Shown here: positions 27,893-36,569 of the stretch, in pieces
Layout of the letters: each line of letters begins with the position of its first letter
How positions within the stretch are numbered: position 1 is the stretch's first letter
DNA from: Natronoglycomyces albus
Lineage (GTDB): Bacteria; Actinomycetota; Actinomycetes; Mycobacteriales; Micromonosporaceae
Assembly (NCBI RefSeq): GCF_016925535.1
Contig: NZ_CP070496.1
Span: 3,286,001 to 3,350,000 of the forward strand
DNA length: 64,000 bases
Direction: 5' to 3'
Position numbers and translations under genes: made by a program
Notes under the pieces: generated by a model
The model's database searches: none
The model's input: only the letters and a program-made list of their open reading frames with translations
What the model was told of the DNA's origin: nothing

Positions 27893-28268
27893 GTTTAAGA
27901 GTTCGTCCGAATCGAGTGAGTAAGCGGGATTTGAAGGGTTTACAGCAGATCAAGTCTCGACGCTGTGCCTCCCTGGAGTCGGGACGTGCCGATGAGAAAT
28001 TTTGCCACATTGCCAACAGTGTAGATCGGGATACACAACCATGTTTCTCTGCTTGTATTCAGAGTTCTATGGTGACATCAATTGCTTTCCGACCCGATAG
28101 TCTCAACGTCGCCACCCGGATGCGGAACGTCTCGAAGCAATGGCCGTTCGTAGGAAAGACGAATCAGGTTGAAGGTTTGAGTAACTTCTCGATCGAGATT
28201 TGGAATACCGTTGTCTGCCACGAGGATTTGCATAGCGGGTGAGATTCCAGCAAGAGTATACAACCTCT
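27893..28268. other. Spacer left of the IS element
   Basis: Lower G/C than the genes. The plus strand holds nothing convincing; the minus strand holds a gene remnant (28078-28268). Confidence 0.5.
28078..28268 (-). pseudogene. 3' remnant of an unknown gene cut by the IS element
   Basis: The minus-strand frame from the IS left end reads protein-like (AMQILVADNGIPNLD, then FNLIRLSYERPLL and VPHPGGD) and ends in a normal stop. It has no start of its own; the 5' part is missing and is not found on the other side of the IS. From memory, the ending resembles the C-termini of large SMC/Rad50-like ATPases, but this is unverified. Confidence 0.4.
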
Positions 28269-29164
28269 GAGGCTTATGCAAAACGGTTTGTTGTTTGTTT
28301 AAGGAAGTGGGGTGTTTTGGTGGCTTGGAGTGTGTGGTTCCAGGTGTGGGGTGGGCGGCGGTAGTTGGTGTGGAGGATGCGTCAGTTTTTTGGTTGGGCG
28401 ATGGCACGTTCAACGGGGGCGCGGAGTTTATTGATCTGGGAGTTCACCTGTTGTTGTGCGGTGGTGAGTGGCTGGTTTCGATAGTTCTTGTACGGGGTTA
28501 GGCATGGTGTTGCTTGGTAGCCTTTGTCTCCGATGGCAGTGTGCACTTTCCAGAATTGAGGCGACGTCGGGCCTGGTCGAGGCGGTTTTGTCGTGGGTGG
28601 CTCCGGGTTAGGAGTCGCAGATATACACTGTTTGGCCTTCGAGTGTGGAGATGACAGTCAGGGTGTGACCGGTGCGGTGGTGTTTGCCGTTGTACTTTTC
28701 TTTCTTTCCGCGCTATGACCGGGTCGGACACAGGGTTCCGTTGATGAGAACGACGGTGCCGTGTGCGGTTGATCGGGCTTCTTCCTTGGTGGGGATCATG
28801 GGGGTGAGTGCCTCGGCGATGGGGGGTGTGAGTGTGGTGATGGTGCCAAAGATGGTGGCTTGATGAACGTTGAACGTGGAGGCTAGAAAGCGTTGGGTGA
28901 GGTTATGGCGAAGGTAGGCGAGCGTGATCGCTACTGCTGCTGGTAGGTCTAGGGACCTCTGTCGTCCTGATGTCGCCTCCCACTGATGTTCCAGATGAAT
29001 CGCCACTTCTTCCACCACCAGGTAAAACACTGATTCTTCAAGGCCCGTGATACCGTGAACCTGCAACGGTTTGCTTCTTGTTTTTTGCTTCACACTTAAA
29101 ACAACGAACCGTTGCTTTTTTATGCTCGACCAGTCACCCGATCAGGGGCTTATGCATAAGCCTC
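28269..29164 (-). mobile_element. Decayed IS5-type insertion sequence
   Basis: About 896 bp bounded by GAGGCTTATGCA (28269-28280) and TGCATAAGCCTC (29153-29164), perfect 12-bp inverted repeats. It encloses a single DDE transposase gene, now broken. The right end has an extra local palindrome (GGGGCTTATGCATAAGCC). No clear target duplication flanks it. Confidence 0.78.
28274..29093 (-). pseudogene. IS5-type (DDE_Tnp_4) transposase, broken
   Basis: The N-terminal 126 residues are open (AVAITLAYLRHNLTQRFLA, FNVHQATIF: helix-turn-helix of the DDE endonuclease group), then TAG at 28713-28715, TAA at 28608-28610, a frameshift between about 28600 and 28555, and TGA at 28382-28384 where a Trp is expected (VERAIAQPKN*RILHTNYRRP). 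Homologous text resumes after each break (RGKKEKYNGKHHRTGHT; IGDKGYQATPCLTPYKNYR). The first catalytic Asp is replaced: INGTLCP instead of the usual DGT. Dead beyond doubt. Confidence 0.85.
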
Positions 29165-29484
29165 TATATTAGAAAGCGTCCCTGTTCCATGCCTATAGAT
29201 CCGCAGCTGACCGGATCATCGGGGAATAGCCTAAAACCTAGTTTGCATCAGCGCAGGGGCTTCGGCGAGGGTATCGCTGATGCAGTAGTAGCATCTTGAT
29301 TCCGATTTTTGATCGGGGAATCGTCACTCTAAGTTTGAACTACGAATGCTCGACTAGCCATGCGGTCCTTATTGACTCTGGCGGTCTACTGGCCGTGTCC
29401 GCTGACGCACCAATGGCTGGCAACCGGAACGGCCGCAAGCGTCGAACGACTCTGGCACAGTGCATACTTGCCGGAGAGTTGATC
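29165..29484. other. Spacer right of the IS element
   Basis: About 320 bases. A plus-strand frame near 29296-29529 reads AVLIDSGGLLAVSADAP, which faintly recalls the start of a PIN-type toxin, but it has no ribosome site and no further support. Otherwise nothing recognised. Confidence 0.4.
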
Positions 29485-29775
29485 TCATCGGCCGCCGTGC
29501 ACCCTGAGTATTGGTTTCACGCCGCTTAGGCTGATCACGAACTGGTGTGCCAGGGCCGTCTGCGTTGTTCCTCGGGTGAATCGTTCGGCCAAGCTCTCTA
29601 GCTGTTCAGCGCTCAGCCGCCTCTTGATGGCATGTGGTGTGGTGGGATGCATGTGGGATTCGGGCGGCAAGGGGTCAGGTTTCTTCCTGGTCCGAAATTG
29701 GAGGTAATTGAGCTGACCGAGCAACGTCACTAGCTGCGGTTTTACGTTCGGAGAAGCTCTCTTTAGCTCCACCAA
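29485..29775 (-). pseudogene. Helix-turn-helix fragment ending at the right attachment repeat
   Basis: The last ~45 codons read KRRLSAEQLESLAERF, TRGTTQTALAHQF, SGVKPILRVHG, a helix-turn-helix like those at the end of serine recombinases or resolvases. The frame runs into the 14-bp attachment repeat, whose reverse complement supplies its first codons. No ribosome site. Probably the leftover of the island's recombination gene or of an earlier element. Confidence 0.45.
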
Positions 29776-29776
29776 A
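29763..29776 (+). other. Attachment-site repeat (right)
   Basis: TTAGCTCCACCAAA, an exact copy of the tRNA-Ala 3' end. The bases to its left also resemble the tRNA T-arm loosely (GTTCGGAG...CTCT). Confidence 0.7.
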
Positions 29777-30131
29777 CCAGGGTGTTACCGCAGTTCAGGC
29801 GGTAGCGCCTTTCTTTTTGTCCGCAATTGGGCTGCTTCGAGTACGGATCTTGTACACATGGGATTCGCCTCCAGCCGCCAACTTCCAGTCACGCTTGCCT
29901 GCGGCTTCATCAAACCCCGGCGGGCATTGGCCCGCATACACCGAAGATGACCGACGCCGTCGATCGATATTGCCACCAACGGCCGCCAGAAACATTGGCA
30001 CATCCTGTATCCAGCGCACACGCTGTGTGCGACTTCGCCCGATGTCGCACGCCTTTGCGTACGCCCCTCTCATGAGGTAGACCTAGGAACGAGCAACGTT
30101 TCTGTGTCTCGACAATTTATGTGGTGAATTA
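29777..30131. other. Intergenic region right of the island
   Basis: Besides the terminator, no gene is supported; several overlapping open frames on both strands have no ribosome site or protein-like character. Confidence 0.5.
29797..29817 (+). terminator. Displaced tRNA-Ala terminator
   Basis: AGGCG-GTAG-CGCCT followed by TTCTTTTT, one of the few T-tailed hairpins in the window. It stands 21 bases after the right attachment repeat, where the tRNA terminator would have been before insertion. Confidence 0.65.
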
Positions 30132-30398
30132 GTGAATACCCGCAGTAGGGAAAATACCCGGCAAGAAATCGCGAATGACGGCAAGTGGTCGACCCTTGCA
30201 TTCGGCATCGTGGCCGTCGTCGGAATTGGGTTTATTGCCCCGTTTATCGGAATAGTCCTGACCATATTCCTAGTACTGCACATGTTCAACAAGACCCACA
30301 AAACAAAGTGGGTGTTCTTGACCAGCGCACTGGTCTTTAATCTGACCTTGCTTATAGCCAGGTATGTGACTGAAGAATGGATCCTCTGGTTCCGTTGA
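30132..30398 (+). CDS. Small two-span membrane protein
   Basis: 88 residues with a polar N-terminus (~20) and two or three hydrophobic segments (LAFGIVAVVGIGFIAPFIGI; WVFLTSALVFNLTLLIARYV). GTG start, weak GTGG upstream. No family recognised. Confidence 0.55.
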   Translation: MNTRSRENTRQEIANDGKWSTLAFGIVAVVGIGFIAPFIGIVLTIFLVLHMFNKTHKTKWVFLTSALVFNLTLLIARYVTEEWILWFR

Positions 30399-30595
30399 CA
30401 TTAAGTGGCCGCGTTGTGCGACGTTCTCCCCCAGCTCCTGGCCTTGCCCTTTGCCCGGTTAGACGTCCGCCGCTGCCTATCCGCTCAAGAAGGGTTTCGC
30501 CGCTGTGGAGCCAATCGGCTAGGTTCAAACGAAAGCAGTGCGCCCGCATCCAGCGGCATCCATGGTGAACGCATACGAGCGAGGAGGGCCCAGTT

Positions 30596-31750
30596 ATGAC
30601 CACTGCCGATGAAATGGCCACCTTGAGGAGACGAACCAGCGAAAAGTGGGCTGCCTACCCGGACGACGTTCTGCCCATGTTCGTGGCCGAAATGGACTTC
30701 CCCCTCGCCCCCGCCATCAAAACCACCCTGCAAGCGGCACTCGAGCGAGGCGACACCGGATATGTCAACGCGCGTGACGCTAGCGCCGCCGAAGCCTTCG
30801 CGCGCTTCGCCGCCGATACTTGGGGATGGTCCCCCTCCCCACAGCGCATGGGCTACACGACCGATGTCAGCGTCGTCATCGTCGAAGCCCTGCGCCGACT
30901 GATAGGCCCCGGCGACGGCGTCATCATCAACCCGCCGACGTACCCACCATTCTTCGACCTGGTGCCCGAAGCTGGCGGCACCGTGGTCGAGGTTCCGCTT
31001 CGCGACGACGAGCAAACCTACAGTTTGGACCTAGAGGGAATCGACCAGGCATTGGCCGCCGGTGCCCGCGCGGTGCTGCTGTGCAGCCCTCACAACCCGG
31101 TCGGCCTCGTCCACTCACGCCAGAGGCTTCTCGAGCTCTCCCGCATCGTCGCCCGGCATGATGCTGTCGTGGTCAGCGACGAGATTCATGCTCCCCTGAC
31201 CCATCACGGCGTCACGTTCACCCCATACCTGACCGTGTCTGACGAAGCACGTGCGCACGGCATCGCGGCTGAGTCTGGAAGTAAGGCCTTCAACCTAGCC
31301 GGACTCAAAGGCGCGCTGTTCGTCGCCGAGTCGGACCGCATGACCCAGCTGATCCGTTCCCTGCCTGAAGAAGTCACCGCCCGGGCGGGCCTTTTCGGTC
31401 TCATGGCCACACGTGAAGGTTTCGACCACGGGCGCGAATGGCTCGCTGCCACGCTCGCGACCATCGAGAACAACTTTGCCCTTCTACAAAAGGAACTAGC
31501 GACCAAGCTGCCCCAGGCGCGGCTTCGTTCCGCTTCGGCCACCTACTTGGCTTGGCTCGACCTGCGTGGGGTCGGTTGGGGTGAGGACCCGGCCGCCTTC
31601 GCACTCGAACACGCCAAGGTCGCCCTATTGCCCGGGCATGCCTTCGGAGCCGAAGGCGCCGGGTATGCCCGCATGAATCTGGCCTGCGCGCCTGAGACGA
31701 TCACCGAGGCGATCGATCGAATGGCGCGGGCTCACAACAGCCAAGGCTGA
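30596..31750 (+). CDS. PatB/MalY-type PLP-dependent C-S lyase
   Basis: 384 residues, fold type I aminotransferase. The PLP Lys lies in SGSKAFNLAGLKGA (about 230), with SPHNPVG and VVSDEIHAPLTHHG upstream and YARMNLAC near the end. MalY/PatB enzymes split cystathionine or related thioethers to thiols, pyruvate and ammonia. The N-terminal KWAAYPDDVLPMFVAEMDF is a family hallmark. GAGGAGG precedes the ATG. Class II aminotransferase function cannot be excluded. Confidence 0.88.
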   Translation: MTTADEMATLRRRTSEKWAAYPDDVLPMFVAEMDFPLAPAIKTTLQAALERGDTGYVNARDASAAEAFARFAADTWGWSPSPQRMGYTTDVSVVIVEALRRLIGPGDGVIINPPTYPPFFDLVPEAGGTVVEVPLRDDEQTYSLDLEGIDQALAAGARAVLLCSPHNPVGLVHSRQRLLELSRIVARHDAVVVSDEIHAPLTHHGVTFTPYLTVSDEARAHGIAAESGSKAFNLAGLKGALFVAESDRMTQLIRSLPEEVTARAGLFGLMATREGFDHGREWLAATLATIENNFALLQKELATKLPQARLRSASATYLAWLDLRGVGWGEDPAAFALEHAKVALLPGHAFGAEGAGYARMNLACAPETITEAIDRMARAHNSQG

Positions 31751-31778
31751 TCGACTTATCCCTTACCGGGGACCGAGG

Positions 31779-32363
31779 CTATCGACGTACCGGATACCGA
31801 AGGTGAAGGGCCCGCTTTCCTTGAACGACAATCGGATCTTCAAGCAGTAGGTGGCCATCGTCAAGGCGGGAAAAATAGGGGATGCCCTCGCCAAAGAGCA
31901 CCGGCACTAGACTGACGCAAACCTCGTCCACCGCCCCGAGCGCGAGTGCCTGCTGCGCCACGTTGGCACTGGCGATGACAACGTCTTTGCCACCAGCGAG
32001 CTCCTTCGCCTGCGCAATCGCTGGCGCGATGCCATCCACGAAGGTGGTGTTCGGCCATTTTTCGGCCTCGTCATCAGGCCGATGCGTGACCACGATAACG
32101 GGGGCCCCAACTGGATGCTGATCGTTCCATCCCTGGGCAATATCGAACAGTCGCCGGCCGGTGATGAGCGCCCCGGTGTTGCCGATCAGGTCGCTCAATA
32201 CCTCCGCCCCTGCCGCATCGACGCGGAAGGAGTTGGCTTCGTCGCCCCCCGGCACGACCACCTCTCCGGCCTCATACCATTCGAAGAGCTCACCCACCTG
32301 GTCGTCTGGCTGCGCGATGTAGCCATCGAGAGACATCGTCATGTGAGTAAAGACTTTGGGCAT
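31779..32363 (-). CDS. Dihydrofolate reductase-fold protein (RibD C-terminal domain family)
   Basis: 194 residues with the N-terminal MTMSLDGYIAQPDD and the NADPH-site region DVVIASANVAQQAL, where canonical members have a Gly-rich GG/GS pair. Members of this family are stand-alone reductase-like proteins, mostly without known substrate. GGAGGG lies before the ATG. Convergent with the C-S lyase gene. Confidence 0.8.
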   Translation of the reverse strand: MPKVFTHMTMSLDGYIAQPDDQVGELFEWYEAGEVVVPGGDEANSFRVDAAGAEVLSDLIGNTGALITGRRLFDIAQGWNDQHPVGAPVIVVTHRPDDEAEKWPNTTFVDGIAPAIAQAKELAGGKDVVIASANVAQQALALGAVDEVCVSLVPVLFGEGIPYFSRLDDGHLLLEDPIVVQGKRALHLRYPVRR

Positions 32364-32626
32364 CGTGCTTCCCTCCTAGGCAGTGCGCCAAATGACGTTG
32401 ACGTTCGGAAGTATGACGAGCTGACAGCACGAAACTCATCGCCCCACTCCGGTGGCGATCGCCACCGAACCCACAGAGAGCGCGATATAAAGGGGCACAT
32501 CGAGCCCCGCGACGCCAAAGGGCCCGATGCCGGAGGCCCCAGGGCCAGTTCGCGCTGGTAAACGAACAAAAAAGCAGCTTATGGGTGGCTTACGAGAGGG
32601 CCTTTTCGATCAGGAAGACTGAGGCC

Positions 32627-33400
32627 ATGTTCTACTTCGACCGCCTCGACGCGCACACCCTTCGACCCACCGAGCATGTCAGCGGGGCATGGGCGGTCAA
32701 GGACCAACACATCGCGCCAGCTTTGGGCCTGATGGCCCACGAGGTGGAAACCGACCGCGACCGACGCCGCGACGACGGGCTTCGCCTCTCCAGGTTGTCC
32801 TACGACATCCTCGGCCCCCTGCCCATGGAGCAGTTCACCATTGACACGAAAGTGCTTCGGCCCGGGCGCACCATCGAACTTGTCGAATGCACCATCACGC
32901 ACGCGGGCCGCCCGACAGTCGTATTGCGGGCGTGGCTCATGTCGACCAGCGACACTTCCATACTGGAGGGCACTGCGTACCCGCGTCTGCGCGCTCCCCT
33001 CGAAATGCCCACCTGGGACCCGGCCTCGATCTGGCAGGGTGGCTTTATCGCCTCAGCCCAGGTGCGCCGCGAACAGATCGAACCGGGTCGGGCCCAGTTC
33101 TGGGTCAACACCGACGTGCCCTTGCTCGCCGAACCCGTTAGCCCGCTGGCACGCGCCGCAGGCATGTTCGACGTCGCCAATGGTTTGACGGTGCGTGTCT
33201 CTCCCGAAGAGGTCGCCTTTCCCAATGTCGACCTGACCGCGCACCTGTTCCGTAGCCCCATGGATGGGTGGATCGGTTACGACACCACCGTGTCATTCGG
33301 GCCACAGGGTCACGGCCTAACCCACAGCACGATGCACGACGAGGCGGGGCCGTTCGGGGTCGTCTCGCAAAGCCTGACGGTACGGCCCCTTAACCCCTAG
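32627..33400 (+). CDS. Acyl-CoA thioesterase-like double hotdog protein
   Basis: 257 residues. FDRLDAHTLRPTEHVSGAW begins the first hotdog and IWQGGFIASAQV leads into the second; SPMDGWIGYDTTVSFGPQG is the TesB-type signature near the C-terminus, followed by GLTHSTMHDEAGPFGVVSQS. A likely cytoplasmic thioesterase of the DUF-type TesB relatives. The ATG at the conserved N-terminus follows GAGG; a start 14 codons earlier is open but lacks similarity. The 263-base spacer upstream shows nothing notable. Confidence 0.8.
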   Translation: MFYFDRLDAHTLRPTEHVSGAWAVKDQHIAPALGLMAHEVETDRDRRRDDGLRLSRLSYDILGPLPMEQFTIDTKVLRPGRTIELVECTITHAGRPTVVLRAWLMSTSDTSILEGTAYPRLRAPLEMPTWDPASIWQGGFIASAQVRREQIEPGRAQFWVNTDVPLLAEPVSPLARAAGMFDVANGLTVRVSPEEVAFPNVDLTAHLFRSPMDGWIGYDTTVSFGPQGHGLTHSTMHDEAGPFGVVSQSLTVRPLNP

Positions 33401-33420
33401 GGTGGGCGAGTCACGGTATT

Positions 33421-34134
33421 TCAGCGCGGCGGAGCATACTCCCCGTTTAGCCCCTCCACAATCTCGCGCAATGTCTGTTCGAAGACCGGTTCGACGTCAG
33501 TGAAGGCGAAGTCGAGCTGGCCCAGGGCCTCCATGCACAGCAGCCCGTATAGACGGGTCCAGCAGGTGAGGAACACGTGCGCCGCTGCTACGGGCAGGCA
33601 ATCTCCGCGCTCGGCGACATAGACGGCCAGCTGTTCTCGCACCGACGCGTCCAAGCCCTCTAGTTCAGGCACGGGAAAGGGCGCCTCGCGCCATATCTGC
33701 ACGAACAGGTCCAGGAATACGCCTTCGAATCGCGCCCCGGCCCGTTCGCGCTCGGAATCGTCCAGGGTACTGGGCACTGGCTTGGTAAAGATCCAGTTGA
33801 ACTCGGCGGGATGCGCCACCACCCAGGTCCGCATGGCCCGGCAGACTTCCAGCAGCCTGGCGACTGGCGTCTCGGACGCCCTCTGGTCGCGCGCCTGGAT
33901 CAAAGCACTGGTCAGTTCGCCATAGAACTGGGCCACCAGCGCTTCAACTAGCTCCTCATGCCCCGCGTAGTAGTGATATAGCGCTGGTCCGCTCAGGCCC
34001 ATGTCCCGGGCGACGGCGTTGATGGTGACGGCGTTTGCGCCGCGTTCGACCAGCAATCGCCGCGCGGTGGTGCGTATTTCGTCCATCGTGGCTTGCCGCA
34101 GGCGCTGCTTGCGTTGGTCTGATCGCGTTGCCAT
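33421..34134 (-). CDS. TetR-family regulator (WHG-type C-terminal domain)
   Basis: 237 residues. The N-terminal helix-turn-helix is TINAVARDMGLSGPALYHYYAGHEEL. The C-terminal region with HPAEFNWIFTKPVP and the acidic helices fits the WHG subgroup. GAGGAG lies ~9 bases before the ATG. It is divergent from a siderophore-interacting protein gene across a spacer with an inverted repeat, its probable operator. Confidence 0.88.
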   Translation of the reverse strand: MATRSDQRKQRLRQATMDEIRTTARRLLVERGANAVTINAVARDMGLSGPALYHYYAGHEELVEALVAQFYGELTSALIQARDQRASETPVARLLEVCRAMRTWVVAHPAEFNWIFTKPVPSTLDDSERERAGARFEGVFLDLFVQIWREAPFPVPELEGLDASVREQLAVYVAERGDCLPVAAAHVFLTCWTRLYGLLCMEALGQLDFAFTDVEPVFEQTLREIVEGLNGEYAPPR

Positions 34135-34185
34135 TGAGTTGGGCTCCTCACCACTTCGTTTCCGGACGTCCGATTGATTGTATAG

Positions 34186-34199
34186 TGGTTCTCGAACCA
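34186..34199. promoter_or_regulatory. Probable TetR operator
   Basis: TGGTTC-TC-GAACCA, within a longer AT-rich symmetric context (TATAGTGG...CCATTTATA), lies between the divergent TetR and flavoprotein genes. Confidence 0.6.
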
Positions 34200-34267
34200 T
34201 TTATAGGATATAAATAAATTAAGTACCTATTGAACCTTAGTTCGACGCCACGATCCAGGAGGCAACC

Positions 34268-35044
34268 GTGAATAGCCGACCATCCACCCGCACCGCAACC
34301 CGCCGCAACCCGCTGGCGCGGCTGCTGTCCGACCACTACGCTCAGGGAACCGTCACCGAGGTCGACATGGTGACCGCGACCATGGTGCGGGTCCGCATTC
34401 ATTCTGAGGAGGTGCCCAACTGGGATTACACCCCTGGCCAACATGTGCGGGTGCAGATCAACGACCCGCTGTCGCTCTACGGGATCTTTCGCCCCGGCGA
34501 GACGCTACGCACCTACACGATCTGGGACCGGTCGGTAGAAAAGTGCGAGTTCGAGCTACGCGCGCACCTGTACGGTGGCGACGGAATCGGCCTATCGTGG
34601 CTGCGCAATGTCGCTGTGGGCGATGAACTCACCTACTGGGGGCCGCAGGGAGACTTTGCGGTCAAGAACGCGCAGTTCCACCTCTTCGCGGTCGAGGAAA
34701 CCGGCGCCTGCGGAATCGCTCCGCTGTTGCGCGAACTACCCGCCCAGGCACAGGTGTACGGCGTCATCGAAAGTGCTTCCCCAGACGATGAGCCTCCGGT
34801 TCCAGGGCCGCACCGCCTAGGCCGTGCTTACCGAGGAACGGCGTCGGCCGCCTCCTCAGAAGTGCTGCTAGCGGCGGTGAAGCAACTTGACCTCCCCACC
34901 GATGGAGGGGCCGCCTACCTGGTGGGAGAGGCACGAACCTGTCAGGCCATCCGCTCCCACTTGCTCAATGACCGCGGCTGGGACCGCAAAGCCATCATTG
35001 TCAAACCATTCTGGACCCCAGGCAAACGCGGCTTGCACCATTGA
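34268..35044 (+). CDS. Siderophore-interacting FAD-binding reductase (SIP/ViuB family)
   Basis: 258 residues. The FAD-binding beta-barrel carries YTPGQHVRVQI and the signature RTYTIWD; the NAD(P)-binding half has AVEETGACGIAPLLREL and the closing KPFWTPGKRG motif. Family members reduce ferric siderophores in the cytoplasm to release iron. No siderophore synthesis genes are near. GGAGG precedes the GTG start. Probably repressed by the adjacent TetR protein rather than by an obvious iron box, which I do not see. Confidence 0.9.
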   Translation: MNSRPSTRTATRRNPLARLLSDHYAQGTVTEVDMVTATMVRVRIHSEEVPNWDYTPGQHVRVQINDPLSLYGIFRPGETLRTYTIWDRSVEKCEFELRAHLYGGDGIGLSWLRNVAVGDELTYWGPQGDFAVKNAQFHLFAVEETGACGIAPLLRELPAQAQVYGVIESASPDDEPPVPGPHRLGRAYRGTASAASSEVLLAAVKQLDLPTDGGAAYLVGEARTCQAIRSHLLNDRGWDRKAIIVKPFWTPGKRGLHH

Positions 35045-35080
35045 GGGAAGGCCAACGGTGCCCCCAGCCGGTGTGAACGG

Positions 35081-35986
35081 TCAGTCCGCGAGTCCAGCGC
35101 GGGCGAAGGCCAGTAGGTCTTCAGTCCGGCGGCTAGGGGCACGCCAGGTCAGGCTCGATATTGCTGTCACGACGGCATTGACGTGGCTCCAGCGCAGCAA
35201 CCGGGCCGGGTCGATCTCCGTCAGCTGGGCTAGGCGGTGCGCGCGGGCTGTCATTTCGGTGGGGCCGCCTTCGGCGGCCACGAAATCGACCATGTCGAAG
35301 CATCGGTCACCGACGCACATTTTCGGGTCGATCGCGACCAGTCCTCGCTTCCCACCATGCAGAACGTTACCCAGATGTAGATCTCCGTGGATCACGACCT
35401 TTTCGCGGTCGGTTCGCAGCAATTCCCGACATGCCTCGACAATGCGGTTCCAAAGCTTGTCGGGCACGTGGTCGCGCACCGATGGCTTGCGCTGTCGGTC
35501 TGAGATGCGTTCGATCATGTCTTCGCAGCGGGCCCGAAGGGTGTCGGTGACCCCGGCCGTGGGCGCGCCGTGTAGGTCGCGCAGCAGGCTCGCCCAGTCC
35601 TCCAAAGTGGGGCGGGGTTGAGTCGAGCCGACTTCGTCCCCCGGGATGATGCGCTCCATCAGCACCCCACCGGCGCTCGGGTCGTGGGCAAAGATCTGTG
35701 GAACTCGCCCAGTGTCAGCGAGGTGGCGCAGCATAGTGACCTGTCGCGCCAGGAATTCCGTGTCCGGGCTGAGTTTGAGGACGGCGAGGCCGTGCTCCTG
35801 CGAGCTGACCGCTAGTGCGATCGAGGTCGCGCCAGAGGAATACAACGACTCGATTTGAACTCTCCAGCCTCTGGTGAGGTCGTCCACCAGGGCTGGGAGC
35901 GCCTGGCCGAAGGCATCGGCGCGTTCGGTTCCGAATCGGTCGTGCAGGGCGCTTCCCTGTTTCACAAGTTCTTCAGCGGTTATCAC
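35081..35986 (-). CDS. APH(6)/hydroxyurea kinase-like phosphotransferase
   Basis: 301 residues. VVIHGDLHLGNVLHG (catalytic Asp ~205) and AIDPKMCVGD (metal-binding Asp) are the signatures of the streptomycin 6-kinase/hydroxyurea phosphotransferase group; the N-lobe has AVLKLSPDTEF, containing the nucleotide-contacting Lys, and GVLMERIIPGD at the hinge. It may phosphorylate and inactivate an aminoglycoside-like compound, but the natural substrate is unknown. Convergent with the flavoprotein gene. Confidence 0.85.
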   Translation of the reverse strand: MITAEELVKQGSALHDRFGTERADAFGQALPALVDDLTRGWRVQIESLYSSGATSIALAVSSQEHGLAVLKLSPDTEFLARQVTMLRHLADTGRVPQIFAHDPSAGGVLMERIIPGDEVGSTQPRPTLEDWASLLRDLHGAPTAGVTDTLRARCEDMIERISDRQRKPSVRDHVPDKLWNRIVEACRELLRTDREKVVIHGDLHLGNVLHGGKRGLVAIDPKMCVGDRCFDMVDFVAAEGGPTEMTARAHRLAQLTEIDPARLLRWSHVNAVVTAISSLTWRAPSRRTEDLLAFARAGLAD

Positions 35987-36122
35987 CGCTGAAAGTTAGC
36001 AGTTTCCGATCTGGATTGAACAGCTATTTTCGTTGATGACCGGGCCGAGTAGGCATTGTCGCCGTGATGCGCTGTTCCTCCGAGTTGGGAAAGATGTCGC
36101 CCGCTCGTGGGACCATGTCGCC

Positions 36123-36509
36123 ATGAAGATCAATCACCAAGTTGTGGTATTCGACGCTGCTAATCTCGCCGAGGAGAGTGCGTTTTGGGCTGGCGTGCTG
36201 GGCGGCACTGTCGATGCCGAGGATGACTGGCATATGGTGCTCGTCGAGGGCAAGGCGCGCGTGGGCGTGCAGTTGGCGAGGGATCACTTGCCTCCCCAGT
36301 GGCCCGATGGGGAACGCAAACAGCAAGTGCATCTGGATTTGTGGGTGGAGGATTTTGAGGCCGCGCACGCGCAGGTGATGTCGTTGGGTGCGACGTTGTT
36401 GCAGGAGGCCGCCGATAGCCCCGAGCCCGACAGGTTTCAGGTGTATGCCGATCCAGCCGGGCACCCGTTTTGTCTGTGTTGGATCGCGCGGTCTCCGCTG
36501 GGGAGCTAG
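36123..36509 (+). CDS. VOC-superfamily (glyoxalase-like) protein
   Basis: 128 residues with two beta-alpha-beta-beta-beta units: INHQVVVFDAANLAEESAFW, then QVHLDLWVEDFEAA and the ending VYADPAGHPFCLCW, which is typical of small actinobacterial glyoxalase/bleomycin-resistance-like proteins. Start at ATG without a ribosome site, possibly leaderless. Confidence 0.85.
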   Translation: MKINHQVVVFDAANLAEESAFWAGVLGGTVDAEDDWHMVLVEGKARVGVQLARDHLPPQWPDGERKQQVHLDLWVEDFEAAHAQVMSLGATLLQEAADSPEPDRFQVYADPAGHPFCLCWIARSPLGS

Positions 36510-36569
36510 GCGCAAAGACGGCGAGTAAAAGCGCTGGAAGATGCGCTTTGGCGGCCGTAGGCTCTGGTC

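Larger units (their letters stand above)
21183..29776. mobile_element. tRNA-Ala-associated genomic island
   Basis: An 8.6-kb block lies between two identical 14-bp repeats, one being the tRNA-Ala 3' end. A hairpin plus T-rich run, expected directly after a tRNA gene, is found not after the tRNA but just beyond the right repeat (29797-29817), as if displaced by insertion. Contents are accessory: a decayed transposon, gene fragments, two unknown small genes and a five-gene radical SAM module. No integrase is intact; a helix-turn-helix fragment abuts the right repeat. Confidence 0.7.

Noticed and set aside
28295-28501. Plus-strand 68-codon frame inside the IS element
   Set aside because: Antisense to transposase sequence that is recognisable on the minus strand.
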